This document shows positions 21,639 through 31,557 of a stretch of 64,000 nt of DNA, one piece after another (within the stretch, counting starts at the first letter, position 1; each line of letters starts with the position of its first letter). Under the pieces are notes generated by a model that had not been told where the DNA came from, did not search any database, and saw only the letters and a list, made by a program, of their open reading frames with translations. The DNA comes from Thalassospira xianhensis MCCC 1A02616 (GTDB lineage Bacteria; Pseudomonadota; Alphaproteobacteria; Rhodospirillales; Thalassospiraceae): NCBI RefSeq assembly GCF_003326475.1, contig NZ_JPWA01000004.1, positions 62,001 to 126,000 on the forward strand, read 5' to 3'. The translations under genes and the position numbers were made by a program.

Positions 21639-22488
21639 CCTGTGCAGGTTCCAGTACTGAAAGCCCGATAATGAACAATCCAAGTTCGTCGGCACGCTTC
21701 ACGGTTTTCTCGCGGTCAATGATCATCGTGCCACCGGCAAGCAACGCAATACCGCGTAATCCGGCACTGTGGGCGTTTTCCACGGTCGAAACACCAATTG
21801 CCGGCAGATCAAGACGCCTGTCCTGCTGCGGCTTTGCCGACTTCACCAGGACACCGCCAACACCCTCGCGACGATAATTGGCGGACCGGCGGATCATCTC
21901 GTCCGTACCCTCGATGGCCTCAAGTGCAAGAACGAGCCCCTGTTGCACCACACAGCCCTGCCCGACATCAGCCGCCCCCAGAATCCGGGCGACCTTCAGA
22001 CCATGCTGGGCATCCGAAACGGCCTGATCATCGGGCTTCACCTTGCCAAGAATGCCGTCCTCGACGGCAAGATCGCCCAAAATCTCGTGCGCGCCAACCA
22101 GACGGAACCCATCACGTTCAAGCTCCCCGGCCACCAGACGCAGCAACCCGTCATCGCCAAGCGACTTCATACCGACTTTCATCAGAAGTTTCGCCGCCCG
22201 CCAATCGGGCCGGATCGATGCAAATGACGGGCGCGCCACCTTCCCGGCAAGCACGACATCACGGCATTCTTCGGATTTCAGACGATCAAGGATTTTGGCC
22301 GCAGCCCCGATGCGAAGCGACGTATGGGCATAGTCGTCAAGTGCAGGATCATCGGCATGGGCATCAAGCTTCACGATAAAAACATCCCGCCCGGCTGCTG
22401 TCGCGGCAGCAGCCAAACGGGCGGGAAGCGCACCACCACCGGCAATGATACCAAGCTTTGCTGTGGGATTATCCTGCGGAGCTGTCAT
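21631..22488 (-). CDS. lpxI: UDP-2,3-diacylglucosamine diphosphatase LpxI
   Basis: Hydrolyses UDP-2,3-diacylglucosamine to lipid X and UMP. 285 residues of the LpxI (DUF1009) family, which replaces LpxH in many alphaproteobacteria: LGIIAGGGALPARLAAAATAAGRDVFIVKLD at the N-terminus, VVLAGKVARPSFASIRPD, MKSLGDDGLLRLVAGELERDGF, GADVGQGCVVQQGLVLALEAIEGTDEMI and the C-terminal LRGIALLAGGTMIID. Its start lies 20 nt inside the lpxA 3' end and its stop overlaps lpxB, so the three genes are tightly coupled. Confidence 0.93.
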   Translation of the reverse strand: MTAPQDNPTAKLGIIAGGGALPARLAAAATAAGRDVFIVKLDAHADDPALDDYAHTSLRIGAAAKILDRLKSEECRDVVLAGKVARPSFASIRPDWRAAKLLMKVGMKSLGDDGLLRLVAGELERDGFRLVGAHEILGDLAVEDGILGKVKPDDQAVSDAQHGLKVARILGAADVGQGCVVQQGLVLALEAIEGTDEMIRRSANYRREGVGGVLVKSAKPQQDRRLDLPAIGVSTVENAHSAGLRGIALLAGGTMIIDREKTVKRADELGLFIIGLSVLEPAQDD

Positions 22489-23272
22489 ATTTCGGCGTGC
22501 ATACGGAACGCATGCTTTCCGCTTTCAGGAAGCTGATGATTTCCATGACCGGTCCGACATTCTCGAAATCCTTGGCGACTTCTTCAACCCGCTCTGCAAG
22601 GGTGCCTTCCTGTGCGAACAAAAGACGATACGCCTTGCGAAGCGCATGGATGGTTTCGCGGTCAAACCCGCGGCGCTTCAACCCGACAAGGTTAAGCCCC
22701 GAAAGATAGGCACGGTTGCCGATCACGGAACCATAAGGAATGATGTCGCTTTCAACACCTGTCATGCCGCCAATCATAGCATGTCTGCCAATGCGGACAA
22801 ACTGGTGCACCGCCGAAAGACCGCCAACAATCGCAAAATCCTCTACAACAACATGGCCGGCAAGCGTTCCGTTATTGACCAGAATGCAATGATTGCCGAT
22901 ATGGCAATCGTGCCCGACATGGGCACCGGCCATAAACAGGCAATCATCGCCAATCGTCGTTTCCATCCCGCCACCTTCGGTGCCGGGATTAAGGGTCGCC
23001 CCTTCACGGATCTTGTTGCGTTTGCCGATAATCAAACGCGACGGTTCGTTTTTGAATTTCAAATCCTGCGGCGCATGACCAACCGACGCAAAGGGAAAGA
23101 CCATACTGTCTTCGCCGATTGACGTAATTCCGGCGATCACGACATGGCTGTGCAGCTTGACGCGATCACCCAGAACCGCCTGCGGGCCGACAACACAGTA
23201 TGGCCCGATTTCTACATCCTGGCCAATCTGGGCGCCGTCTTCGACAATGGCGGTTGGATGCACTTTTGACAT
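22469..23272 (-). CDS. lpxA: UDP-N-acetylglucosamine acyltransferase
   Basis: First committed step of lipid A synthesis: transfers a 3-hydroxyacyl chain from ACP to UDP-GlcNAc. 267 residues, a left-handed beta-helix of hexapeptide repeats (VHPTAIVEDGAQIGQDVEIGPYCVVGPQAVLGD onward). The catalytic histidine segment is in LFMAGAHVGHDCHIGNHCILVN, and the helical C-terminal domain (from about 195) contains LNLVGLKRRGFDRETIHALRKAYR. It starts 2 nt after fabZ. Confidence 0.96.
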   Translation of the reverse strand: MSKVHPTAIVEDGAQIGQDVEIGPYCVVGPQAVLGDRVKLHSHVVIAGITSIGEDSMVFPFASVGHAPQDLKFKNEPSRLIIGKRNKIREGATLNPGTEGGGMETTIGDDCLFMAGAHVGHDCHIGNHCILVNNGTLAGHVVVEDFAIVGGLSAVHQFVRIGRHAMIGGMTGVESDIIPYGSVIGNRAYLSGLNLVGLKRRGFDRETIHALRKAYRLLFAQEGTLAERVEEVAKDFENVGPVMEIISFLKAESMRSVCTPKYDSSAG

Positions 23273-23274
23273 TA

Positions 23275-23724
23275 TCAGTTGCCCCGGATCATCGCGGCGA
23301 TGGTAGCTTCTGCAACGACCTGATCGTTAACGCGGACTTCGCTTTCGAATTTCCAGACCGGACCACGGCTCTGTTTTTTCTTCACATGAATATGCATGAC
23401 GTCACCCGGCACAACCGGCTTGCGGAACCGTGCATTGTCGATGCTCATGAAATAAACCAGTTTGCCTTCGGCATCCTCGCCAAGGGTCTGGACAACAAGG
23501 ATTGCCGCCGTCTGCGCCATGCTTTCGATGATCAGAACACCGGGCATGATCGGCTGTTCCGGGAAATGGCCGGTAAATTGCGGCTCGTTCATCGTTACAT
23601 TCTTGATGCCAACGGCTGAATCGTCGACGGCAATATCAACAACCTTGTCAATAAGCAGGAACGGATAACGATGCGGAATCATTTCCAGAATGCGCTGAAT
23701 ATCAACACTCACCAGTTCGGTCAT
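23275..23724 (-). CDS. fabZ: 3-hydroxyacyl-ACP dehydratase
   Basis: Dehydrates 3-hydroxyacyl-ACP in fatty-acid elongation; it competes with LpxA and LpxD for the same hydroxyacyl-ACP pool. 149-residue hot-dog fold protein: [21 protein letters not shown], the active-site block [22 protein letters not shown] (His and Glu), and [16 protein letters not shown] core. It lies between lpxD and lpxA, the conserved arrangement. Confidence 0.96.
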   Translation of the reverse strand: MTELVSVDIQRILEMIPHRYPFLLIDKVVDIAVDDSAVGIKNVTMNEPQFTGHFPEQPIMPGVLIIESMAQTAAILVVQTLGEDAEGKLVYFMSIDNARFRKPVVPGDVMHIHVKKKQSRGPVWKFESEVRVNDQVVAEATIAAMIRGN

Positions 23725-23735
23725 AGGTATTGCCC

Positions 23736-24755
23736 TTACTTCTTTTTCCGTATTAACCGTGACAGGGCCACGGTCTGTTTATGATATTCCATTACCGGCA
23801 CAGCGGGGCTTCCGCCAACGGTCTCGCCCGCACCGATATTCTTCATGACGCCAGACTGTGCTGCAATCTTTGCGCCGTCACCAATTTCAAGATGGCCTGT
23901 AATCCCGGCCTGACCCGCAGCAACAACAAAGTTGCCAAGCTTGGTCGATCCCGAAATCCCGACCTGAGACACGATAACACATCCCATGCCAAGTTCGACG
24001 TTATGGCCGATCTGTACAAGGTTGTCGATACGGCACCCATTGCCAATCACCGTATCGGGCCCTGCCCCCCGGTCGATTGTCGAATTGGCGCCGACCTCCA
24101 CATCGTTGCCGATCACGACACGGCCAAGCTGCGGCACTTTAAGATGCCCCTGCGGCCCCATGGCAAATCCGAAACCATCCTGCCCGATGCGTGCCCCGGG
24201 ATAGATCAGACACAGATTGCCGATCAGGCAGTGGCTGATCGTCGCCCCCGCACCGATCTTGCTTCCGGCTCCGATCACGACACCTTCACCGATCACCGCA
24301 TTGCTGGCGATGATGCAGCCATCGCCAATCTCGCAGTTCCCGCCGATCACAGCACCGGCGTCGATCTGGACACCTTTTCCAATCCTGGCGGTATCGGCAA
24401 CAACGGCATGCGGTGAAACAACGCCATTCGCCTCGTCAAACGGATAATAGGCCGTTGCGGCCTTGGCATAGGCCCGGTACGGATCGCTCGTCGTAAACAG
24501 CACCATGTCAGCCGGCGCACGATCAACGAATTCCGGTCGAACAAAACACCCGCCCGCTGAACTGCTGACAAAGGCATCAAGATATTTGCGATTGTCGAAA
24601 AAGCTCAGGATTGACGCATCCGCATTCTGAAGCGGCGATACATCGTCAAAACGGCGCGACGGATCGGGTGCATTCACCAGCTCCGCACCGGTCAAATCTG
24701 CAATTTCCTGAACGCTGAAAGGTCCCTTGCGTTTAAAAAACCGGGGATCCGCCAT
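23736..24755 (-). CDS. lpxD: UDP-3-O-(3-hydroxyacyl)glucosamine N-acyltransferase
   Basis: Adds the amide-linked hydroxyacyl chain in lipid A synthesis. 339 residues: an N-terminal uridine-binding domain (1-100; [21 protein letters not shown]) and a long hexapeptide-repeat beta-helix (about 105-310) with the catalytic His region [12 protein letters not shown], then a short helical tail ([15 protein letters not shown]). Its ATG overlaps the skp stop by one base (TGATG), showing coupling to the chaperone gene upstream. Confidence 0.95.
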   Translation of the reverse strand: MADPRFFKRKGPFSVQEIADLTGAELVNAPDPSRRFDDVSPLQNADASILSFFDNRKYLDAFVSSSAGGCFVRPEFVDRAPADMVLFTTSDPYRAYAKAATAYYPFDEANGVVSPHAVVADTARIGKGVQIDAGAVIGGNCEIGDGCIIASNAVIGEGVVIGAGSKIGAGATISHCLIGNLCLIYPGARIGQDGFGFAMGPQGHLKVPQLGRVVIGNDVEVGANSTIDRGAGPDTVIGNGCRIDNLVQIGHNVELGMGCVIVSQVGISGSTKLGNFVVAAGQAGITGHLEIGDGAKIAAQSGVMKNIGAGETVGGSPAVPVMEYHKQTVALSRLIRKKK

Positions 24756-25336
24756 CAGGACGCTTCCTTGAACTCGACGCTAAGGGTCGGCATTGCCTTG
24801 TTCACGCGGTCAAACACCTCCTTGGAGGCATCCATGGCGTTAGCATGCAGGATGACCTGGCTTTTATGCAAAACCAGTGTTGCATTGCGCTGCTCGGCAA
24901 CATCAGCGATCACTTCGATAAGCGTTTTCTGGAACTTCACCCGCGATGCATTGAGCGCCTCGTCAAGGATGCGGTTGCGCCCCTGTGCGAACTTCTGGAA
25001 ATCAGCCACTTTCTGCTGAAATTCTTTCTGTTTCTGCTGAATGACATCGGCAGACAGAAGGGTTCGCTGCTGGGCGATTTCCTGCTCTTCCTTACGCAGG
25101 GCCTGCTGACGCTTTTCGATTTCCTGCTGATAGGCTTCCTGACGCGTCTTGATCTGCTTGGTCATGTCCTGCATGGCAGATGCTTCGCGCATGATGCCTT
25201 CAAAATCGACGATCATCACAACAGCAGTCGTTTCCGCCCCGCTATTTTCCTGCGCAGAGGCAACAGTCATGGTACCGACCGCAAATGTCATGGCAATTGC
25301 GGCAATGGCAGTCTGGATAGATTTCATCATTTTCAT
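24755..25336 (-). CDS. skp: OmpH/Skp-family periplasmic chaperone
   Basis: Periplasmic holdase that carries unfolded outer-membrane proteins to the BAM complex. 193 residues. A signal peptide with hydrophobic core [18 protein letters not shown] precedes a probable cleavage site ASA|QEN. The body is a long amphipathic coiled coil (about 60-150) rich in Gln, Lys and Glu ([23 protein letters not shown]), matching the trimeric tentacles of Skp. ATG 25336 overlaps the bamA stop region; the in-frame Met at positions 3 and 4 are possible starts. Confidence 0.93.
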   Translation of the reverse strand: MKMMKSIQTAIAAIAMTFAVGTMTVASAQENSGAETTAVVMIVDFEGIMREASAMQDMTKQIKTRQEAYQQEIEKRQQALRKEEQEIAQQRTLLSADVIQQKQKEFQQKVADFQKFAQGRNRILDEALNASRVKFQKTLIEVIADVAEQRNATLVLHKSQVILHANAMDASKEVFDRVNKAMPTLSVEFKEAS

Positions 25337-27657
25337 CAGAATCTGGTCCCGAAGTTCAATCGGAACACTTCCTCTTTGTCGTAATCTTCTTTGAGAATAG
25401 CCTGCGAAAGGTCAACACCAATCGGGCCAAACGGCGATTCCCAGCCTACCCCAATACCAACAGACGCCCTGAGAGACCCCTCGTCATGAATCTCGCCGGG
25501 CCTTGCCCCATCAACCCCTTCAGAAGAACCGAAATCACTGAACACGCGACCGGTCAGGGCGAATTCTGATGGCAATCCTAACGGGAAGTCCATCTGAACC
25601 GTACCAGTATAGAAGAATTTGCCACCGACCGCATCGGTTGTCTCAATATCGCGCGGGCCAACACCGGCAGATTCAAAACCGCGAAGGTTCGAACCGCCGG
25701 TAAAGAAGCGCTGCGAAATGCGCGTGTCGTCGCCAATACCAAAGATATAACCGGTAGACCCCTTGGTCGACAGCACCCATTCCTTTTCACGATCAAGCGG
25801 ATAGTAATATCCACCATTCACACGCGTGCGAAGATAGGTTTCCGACCCGCCAAGACCGGCGAAATCGTTGGAAAGCTGCATGAAGTAGCCTTCCTTCGGC
25901 GAAATCGTGCTGTCACGCTGATCATAGGTCAGCGTCTGACCGATCGTGGATTCGGAAAATTCCGGGTCTTCCTCGCGCAGTAGGCGCGATGCATCGTCAT
26001 CGATGTCCGAATACTCGTTAACCTCGAACCCGTAGCGAACGGACTGCGACAGGGCTTCGGAATAACGGAAACCGGAACGCAGACCGATACCAGTTTGTTT
26101 CTCGTCGTACGAACTTTCGTCCTGGTTGTCTTCTTCACGGCGATAAAGATCGAAACCGGCACTCACGTCGCGGTCAAGGAAGTACGGCTCGGTAAAGGAC
26201 AGATCAATCTGCTGGCTGGATGACCCGATGGTAAAGCCAAGACGCAAATCCTGCCCTTTGCCAAGCAGGTTACGTTCGCGGATACCGGCCTGACCAAACG
26301 CCCCGTCATCCGTACCGTAACCGGCACCGATGGAAAACTCGCCGGTCGATTTTTCTTCAACATCGACCTCAAGAACCGTCTGATCCGGTGCACTGCCCGG
26401 AAGCGTTTTCACATCAACCGTCTTGAAGAAGTTCAGGTTTTCAACACGCTGGCGCGAACGTTTCAGTTTCGAACTGCTGAATGCGTCGCCTTCGACAAGG
26501 CGGAATTCGCGACGTACAACCTCATCAAGGGTACGGACGTTGCCGACCACATCGATGCGCTCGACATAAACCTTCGGCCCTTCGGCAATCGTAAAGGTGA
26601 TGTTGATGACACCGGTCTCGCGATCGCGTTCGACATTCGGGCGAATATCGATAAACGCATAACCCTGATCACCGATGCTGGTGGTCAGGGCATCAATGGC
26701 GTCATCGACAAGGTCGGCATTATACCAGTCGCCTTTTTCAATCTCGATCAACGGCATCAATGTTGCCGGATCGATCTTGTCGATCTGCGATACGACATTG
26801 ATATCGCCAAACCGGTAACGCTGGCCTTCACTGACGGTATAGGTGATGAAGAAGTCCGAACGATCCGGGGTCAGTTCGGCAACCGACGACAGAACCTGGA
26901 AATCGGCATAACCGGCTGAAAGATAGAAACGGCGCAGCAATTCACGGTCAAACGTGACGCGATCCGGATCGTAATTGTCATCCGCCGTCAGGATTTTCCA
27001 CCAGGCACTCTCGGTTGTCCGGACAACTTCGGACAATTCGCCATCATCAAACGCCTTGTTGCCGACAAAGTTGATCTTGCGAACACCGGTCGCCTCGCCC
27101 TCGTCAATTTCAAAGACAAGATCGACACGGTTCTGTTCAAGCTGGATGACTTTGGGCTCGACCGTCGCGGCAAACCGGCCGGAACGGCGATACAGATCAA
27201 GAATACGCTGAACGTCGGCCTGCACCTTGGTGCGGGTGTAAACAACGCGCGGACGCAACTGAAGCTCCGCCCCCAACGCATCATCCTTCAGGCGCGAGTT
27301 ACCTTCAAAGGCAATCCGGTTGATGATCGGGTTTTCAACGACATTGACCTTCAGCACACCCTGCTCGAAACCGATGGCAACATCGGCAAAAAGTCCGGTC
27401 GAAAACAACGACTTCAGCGATTCGTTGATTCTTTGCGGATCATAGGGATCGCCTTCTTTTACCGACAGATACGCGTTAACCGTCGCGGCTTCGATACGGT
27501 TGTTGCCGTCTACCCGGATTTCGCGGATAACGCTGCTTCCCTGGGCATAGGCCACCATCGGAATTATGGTTGGCGCGGTTCCACCAAGCAAGACTGCCGC
27601 CAAAGCAGCCGCTTTCACATTACGCAGCAAATTCAACCCCCTGATGCCGTCTATCAT
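25336..27657 (-). CDS. bamA: Outer-membrane protein assembly factor BamA
   Basis: Central Omp85 beta-barrel of the BAM complex. 773 residues from ATG 27657, where TGATG links it to the rseP stop and GGCAGG lies upstream; the longer frame from 27714 is inside rseP. A signal peptide (about 1-38, hydrophobic KAAALAAVLLGGTAP, ending AYAQG) is followed by five POTRA domains (about 40-425; first IREIRVDGNNRIEAATV) and the 16-strand barrel domain (about 445-773) with the loop-6 VRGF-type motif present as NLRGFESAGVGPRD and a C-terminal aromatic FRLNFGTRF. Confidence 0.96.
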   Translation of the reverse strand: MIDGIRGLNLLRNVKAAALAAVLLGGTAPTIIPMVAYAQGSSVIREIRVDGNNRIEAATVNAYLSVKEGDPYDPQRINESLKSLFSTGLFADVAIGFEQGVLKVNVVENPIINRIAFEGNSRLKDDALGAELQLRPRVVYTRTKVQADVQRILDLYRRSGRFAATVEPKVIQLEQNRVDLVFEIDEGEATGVRKINFVGNKAFDDGELSEVVRTTESAWWKILTADDNYDPDRVTFDRELLRRFYLSAGYADFQVLSSVAELTPDRSDFFITYTVSEGQRYRFGDINVVSQIDKIDPATLMPLIEIEKGDWYNADLVDDAIDALTTSIGDQGYAFIDIRPNVERDRETGVINITFTIAEGPKVYVERIDVVGNVRTLDEVVRREFRLVEGDAFSSSKLKRSRQRVENLNFFKTVDVKTLPGSAPDQTVLEVDVEEKSTGEFSIGAGYGTDDGAFGQAGIRERNLLGKGQDLRLGFTIGSSSQQIDLSFTEPYFLDRDVSAGFDLYRREEDNQDESSYDEKQTGIGLRSGFRYSEALSQSVRYGFEVNEYSDIDDDASRLLREEDPEFSESTIGQTLTYDQRDSTISPKEGYFMQLSNDFAGLGGSETYLRTRVNGGYYYPLDREKEWVLSTKGSTGYIFGIGDDTRISQRFFTGGSNLRGFESAGVGPRDIETTDAVGGKFFYTGTVQMDFPLGLPSEFALTGRVFSDFGSSEGVDGARPGEIHDEGSLRASVGIGVGWESPFGPIGVDLSQAILKEDYDKEEVFRLNFGTRF

Positions 27658-28760
27658 CAGCCTGCCAGGCCTTTGAAGAAATTCCAGACGCCCAATTGCG
27701 TCAGGTCGTTCCAAGTTGCAAAGATGATTAAGCTGAATACCAAACCTGCCCCGAGACGGAAACCATATTCTTGTGCTTTTGCGCCCAAGGGCTTACCGCG
27801 AACCGCCTCGATGGCATAAAACACCAGATGACCACCATCAAGAACCGGAACAGGCATCAGGTTAATCAACCCAAGGCTGATCGAAAGATACGCCATAAAG
27901 AACAGAAGCGGGCCAATGCCACCCTCGGCAACCTCGCCCGACATCTGTGCGATACGGATCGGGCCGCCAAGCTCGGAACTGTCACGTTCGCCCGAAATCA
28001 TTTCACCCAATGCCGACATCGTCTGCGCGATCAGGTTCCATGTCGATGAAAACGCCTTGCCGGTCGCATCGATAATCCCGTCGCGCTGGGTCTCAAAGGC
28101 ACCGGCGGTCACGCCAAGGCGGCCGAAACTCTCAACATCGTCACCTTCGCCCGATGTCACGGCCTCGGGTGTTACCTGAACCTCGATTTCCTGCCCGTCA
28201 CGCAGAACCGAAAGCGAAACCGGCGTACCGGCATTGGCCCGGATCACATCCGAAAGTTCGCTGAACCAGTCAATCGGCTGCCCGTTGATCGCGCTGATCC
28301 GGTCCTGGGATTGCAATTCCGCAATCGCCGCCGGGCTGCCGTCAACAACCTCGCCCACCACCGGCAGGGCGCGCTGCTGGCCGACCGCGGCAAAAAGAAC
28401 GGTAAAAACAATGATGGCGAACAGGAAATTGGCCAGCGGACCGGCAAAAACAATCGCCGCACGCGCTGCCAGTCCCTTGTGATGAAACGCATGCTTACGT
28501 TCTTCGTCGTCAAGGTCGTCACGCTGCCCGGCACTTGCCGGGTTCATGTCGCCAAACATTTTGACATACCCGCCAAGCGGCAGCAGGCTGACTTTCCAGC
28601 GCGTGCCCTTTTTATCGTACCAGCCAAAAAGCTCTGGCCCGAATCCGATTGAAAACGCTTCAACCTTCACGCCATTCCGGATCGCGACCCAGTAATGCCC
28701 GTATTCATGGACAAACACCAAAACCGAAAGAACAAATAGAAAGGCAAGAAGGGTTTCCAT
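27657..28760 (-). CDS. rseP: RseP-type intramembrane site-2 metalloprotease
   Basis: Membrane zinc protease that cleaves anti-sigma factors and remnant signal peptides. 367 residues: the HExxH motif as HEYGH at 18-22 in the first membrane helix, one periplasmic PDZ domain (about 115-215; VVGEVVDGSPAAIAELQSQDRISAING), and the second metal-binding motif PVPVLDGGHL near residue 305 followed by two helices. E. coli RseP has two PDZ domains and about 450 residues; the single-PDZ form is common in alphaproteobacteria. Placed between dxr and bamA, as in most Proteobacteria. Confidence 0.94.
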   Translation of the reverse strand: METLLAFLFVLSVLVFVHEYGHYWVAIRNGVKVEAFSIGFGPELFGWYDKKGTRWKVSLLPLGGYVKMFGDMNPASAGQRDDLDDEERKHAFHHKGLAARAAIVFAGPLANFLFAIIVFTVLFAAVGQQRALPVVGEVVDGSPAAIAELQSQDRISAINGQPIDWFSELSDVIRANAGTPVSLSVLRDGQEIEVQVTPEAVTSGEGDDVESFGRLGVTAGAFETQRDGIIDATGKAFSSTWNLIAQTMSALGEMISGERDSSELGGPIRIAQMSGEVAEGGIGPLLFFMAYLSISLGLINLMPVPVLDGGHLVFYAIEAVRGKPLGAKAQEYGFRLGAGLVFSLIIFATWNDLTQLGVWNFFKGLAG

Positions 28761-28803
28761 AGAAGACGTTCCTTTTTCGGGGCGAACCCCGCATTTTTAG
28801 CAC

Positions 28804-29967
28804 TCAAAGACCGGTTTTGATCATGCCCAGCGTTTCACGACGAATCATATCATCAAGATCAAACATCTGGTCGAGATCGCGTAACGGCGATGCGGCAATC
28901 CTGTTCATCATGCGCTCGACCGTTTCGGCAATTTGCAGGAAGGTAAGCTTTCCGCCCAGAAATGCACCAACGGCAATCTCGTTTGCAGCATTCAGAACAG
29001 TCGGTACCGTGCCCCCCGCCCGCAACGCTTCGCGCGCCAGACGCAGGGCAGGAAACCGTTTCAGATCCGGCGAGGTAAAGTTCAACTGCCCGATCGTGGC
29101 AAAATCAAGACGCGCTACATCAACCCGTATTCTTTCCGGCCATGAAAGCGCATAGGCAATCGGGGTCCGCATATCGGGCGAGCCAAGCTGGGCAAGCACC
29201 GACCCGTCGGAATATTCCACCATGCTGTGCACGACGGATTGTGGATGCACCACCACCTCGATACGATCTTCGGGCACGGGGAACAGACGGCATGCCTCGA
29301 TCAGTTCAAGGCCCTTGTTCATCATGGTTGCCGAATCAATCGAAATCTTCGCCCCCATGTCCCAGTTGGGATGTGCAAGCGCCTGCTTGGGCGAAACCGA
29401 TTTCATTTCCTCAAGCGACCATTCCCGAAACGGCCCGCCCGATGCCGTCAGAAGAATACGGTCAACCTTGTCGATCGACTTTTGCTCCAGCACCTGAAAA
29501 ATCGCGCTATGTTCGGAATCGACCGGGATCAGCGTCGCCTTGTATTTCGCGACTTCCGCCATCATCAGATCACCGGCACACACCAGCGTTTCCTTGTTGG
29601 CAAGTCCAACCCTTGCCCCGCGGCGAATGGCCGCCAGCGTCGCCTTGAGCCCCGCCGCACCGATAATCGCGGCAATAACGATATCGGACGGGCGCGATGC
29701 GGCCTCGACCAACGCGTCATCACCGGCAGCCACCAGAATCTTGGTGCCCGACAACGCCGATTTCAGGTCTTCATAAAGGCTTTCATCGGCAATAACCGCC
29801 ATGGCTGCCCCAAGCTCGATGGCGGCCTTTGCCAGCGCCGGCACATTTCGATGGGCGGTAATGGCGTCCACGACATATTTGTCTGCATGTGCTTTCAGGA
29901 TATCTACCGTGCTACTGCCAACCGATCCGGTCACGCCAAGCACGCAGACTGATTTCTTAATTGTCAT
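28804..29967 (-). CDS. dxr: 1-deoxy-D-xylulose 5-phosphate reductoisomerase
   Basis: Second enzyme of the MEP isoprenoid pathway, making MEP with NADPH. 387 residues from ATG 29967 (MTIKKSVCVLGVTGSVGSSTVDIL), where the NADPH-binding GVTGSVGSS aligns with family N-termini; a frame upstream to 30006 adds 13 unrelated residues. Other motifs: ANKETLVCAGDLM, IPVDSEHSAIFQ (metal-binding region), TASGGPFREW, NWDMGAKISIDSATMMNKGLELIEA and HPQSVVHSMVEY. Supplies precursor for UppS, encoded nearby. Confidence 0.95.
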   Translation of the reverse strand: MTIKKSVCVLGVTGSVGSSTVDILKAHADKYVVDAITAHRNVPALAKAAIELGAAMAVIADESLYEDLKSALSGTKILVAAGDDALVEAASRPSDIVIAAIIGAAGLKATLAAIRRGARVGLANKETLVCAGDLMMAEVAKYKATLIPVDSEHSAIFQVLEQKSIDKVDRILLTASGGPFREWSLEEMKSVSPKQALAHPNWDMGAKISIDSATMMNKGLELIEACRLFPVPEDRIEVVVHPQSVVHSMVEYSDGSVLAQLGSPDMRTPIAYALSWPERIRVDVARLDFATIGQLNFTSPDLKRFPALRLAREALRAGGTVPTVLNAANEIAVGAFLGGKLTFLQIAETVERMMNRIAASPLRDLDQMFDLDDMIRRETLGMIKTGL

Positions 29968-30009
29968 CAAACACCAGCTTCGCGGATTTCTGCCTCCAGG
30001 GTCCAAGCC

Positions 30010-30852
30010 CTAGCGCAACGACAATCCAATGAAATACACAATAACAAACGCGACAGGAAAAACCGACAACATCCCGTCAGCACGGTCAAGCAGCCCGCCA
30101 TGCCCCGGAATAAGGTGGCTGCTGTCCTTGACCTTGAAATGGCGTTTAAGCGCTGATTCCCCAAGATCCCCCACCTGTGCAACAATCGCCAGGACCGCAC
30201 TTGCCAGAACAATCGAAACCGGGATCTCACTGCTGCTGAAATAGGTGATCAGCCCGCCGATCACCATCGCACACAGCATGCCGCCAATCAGACCAGCCCA
30301 GGTTTTCTTGGGGCTGAAACGCGGGGCCAGTTTCGGACCGCCAATCGCCTTGCCAAAGGCATAGGCTCCGGTATCCGTCGCCCACACCAGAAAGAACAGC
30401 CACATGATCAGCAACAGGCCATCACCATGCATGCTGCGCAGCCACTGTGCCGCCAGTGCCGCAAACGATACATAAACGATGCCAAATGCCGCCAGAAACC
30501 GGTCCTTGCCCGGTCGAAGAGATGCCGTTGCCGCACTGACGAATATCGACAGCAGGACAAACGGATATTCCCCGGTTGTCAGCAAAAGCATGGCAACCGC
30601 AAGCGCCGAGGCAGCAACAATCGAAATCGAATTAACATGACCGGGAACGCACATCCGCGTCCATTCCCACATCATGCCAACTGAAAACAGAAAGACGAGA
30701 AACTCGAAATACGGGGAACCGAACCACACTGCCGCAACGGCGACCGGGGTCATGACCAATGCGGAAATAACCCGTGGCTTCAATCCTGAATTTGTATCTT
30801 CCTGGCGTCGGGCTTCAGATGACTGCACCAAAACGCCGCTCCCGTCCGGCAA
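30010..30852 (-). CDS. cdsA: Phosphatidate cytidylyltransferase
   Basis: Makes CDP-diacylglycerol from phosphatidate and CTP in the inner membrane. Up to 280 residues with about eight membrane segments. The family signature is near the C-terminus: KDSSHLIPGHGGLLDRADGMLSV, preceded by SPKKTWAGLIGGM and GDLGESALKRHFK. ATG 30852 would overlap uppS by 38 nt. GTG 30828 (272 aa) has GGGAG upstream and overlaps by only 14 nt, so it is a serious alternative. Uses the CTP produced by PyrG. Confidence 0.92.
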   Translation of the reverse strand: MPDGSGVLVQSSEARRQEDTNSGLKPRVISALVMTPVAVAAVWFGSPYFEFLVFLFSVGMMWEWTRMCVPGHVNSISIVAASALAVAMLLLTTGEYPFVLLSIFVSAATASLRPGKDRFLAAFGIVYVSFAALAAQWLRSMHGDGLLLIMWLFFLVWATDTGAYAFGKAIGGPKLAPRFSPKKTWAGLIGGMLCAMVIGGLITYFSSSEIPVSIVLASAVLAIVAQVGDLGESALKRHFKVKDSSHLIPGHGGLLDRADGMLSVFPVAFVIVYFIGLSLR

Positions 30853-31555
30853 AGTTTTCTATCGCTTTTTCAAGATGTTCACGTCCGAAATCGGGCCAAA
30901 GAACCTGATCGAACACGAACTCCGTATAGGCCGACTGCCAAAGCAGGAAATTGCTGATGCGCTGTTCGCCGCTGGTCCGGATCAGCAGATCCGGATCGGG
31001 CATTCCAACCGTCGTCAGATGCGCCTCGACCATGTTTTCGTCGATGGCATCAAGCCGGATTTCCCCGGCCGCAACCTTCTGCGCAATCAGCCTTACCGCA
31101 TCGGTGATTTCCGCCCGCGCACCATAACTCAGCGCAATGGTCAGGTTCAAACGGGTATTGCCCTGCGTGCGTTCCTCGGCATTAGCGAGAAGAACACGAA
31201 TATCGTCATCAAAACGTGTGCGGTCCCCGATGATCCGGATACGGACACCGTTTTTGTGCAGGGTTGCCAGTTCGTGTTTGATGAACAGCCGCAACAAGCC
31301 CATCAGGTCGCTGACTTCACTTTCCGGACGCTTCCAGTTTTCGGTCGAAAATCCGTAAAGGGTCAGATACTCGATACCGATTTCTGCCGCGGCTTCAACC
31401 GTGCGACGCACGGCGTCAACCCCCGAACGATGTCCCATCGTGCGGGGCTTGCCACGCAGCTTCGCCCAGCGCCCGTTGCCATCCATGATGATGGCAACAT
31501 GACGCGGCACGACCTGCAAATCTGAAGGGTTGGGTTGAGATGCCAGCACCGTCAT
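30815..31555 (-). CDS. uppS: Undecaprenyl diphosphate synthase (cis-prenyltransferase)
   Basis: Elongates farnesyl diphosphate with isopentenyl diphosphate to the C55 carrier used for peptidoglycan and O-antigen. 246 residues: HVAIIMDGNGRWAKLRGKPR (substrate-binding Asp) at about 19-38, GHRSGVDAVRR, LTLYGFSTENWKRPESEV, RIRIIGDR, NLTIALSYGARAEI, and the C-terminal PDPDLLIRTSGEQRISNFLLWQSAYTEFVF region. It begins 2 nt after frr. Confidence 0.95.
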   Translation of the reverse strand: MTVLASQPNPSDLQVVPRHVAIIMDGNGRWAKLRGKPRTMGHRSGVDAVRRTVEAAAEIGIEYLTLYGFSTENWKRPESEVSDLMGLLRLFIKHELATLHKNGVRIRIIGDRTRFDDDIRVLLANAEERTQGNTRLNLTIALSYGARAEITDAVRLIAQKVAAGEIRLDAIDENMVEAHLTTVGMPDPDLLIRTSGEQRISNFLLWQSAYTEFVFDQVLWPDFGREHLEKAIENFAGRERRFGAVI

Positions 31556-31557
31556 GA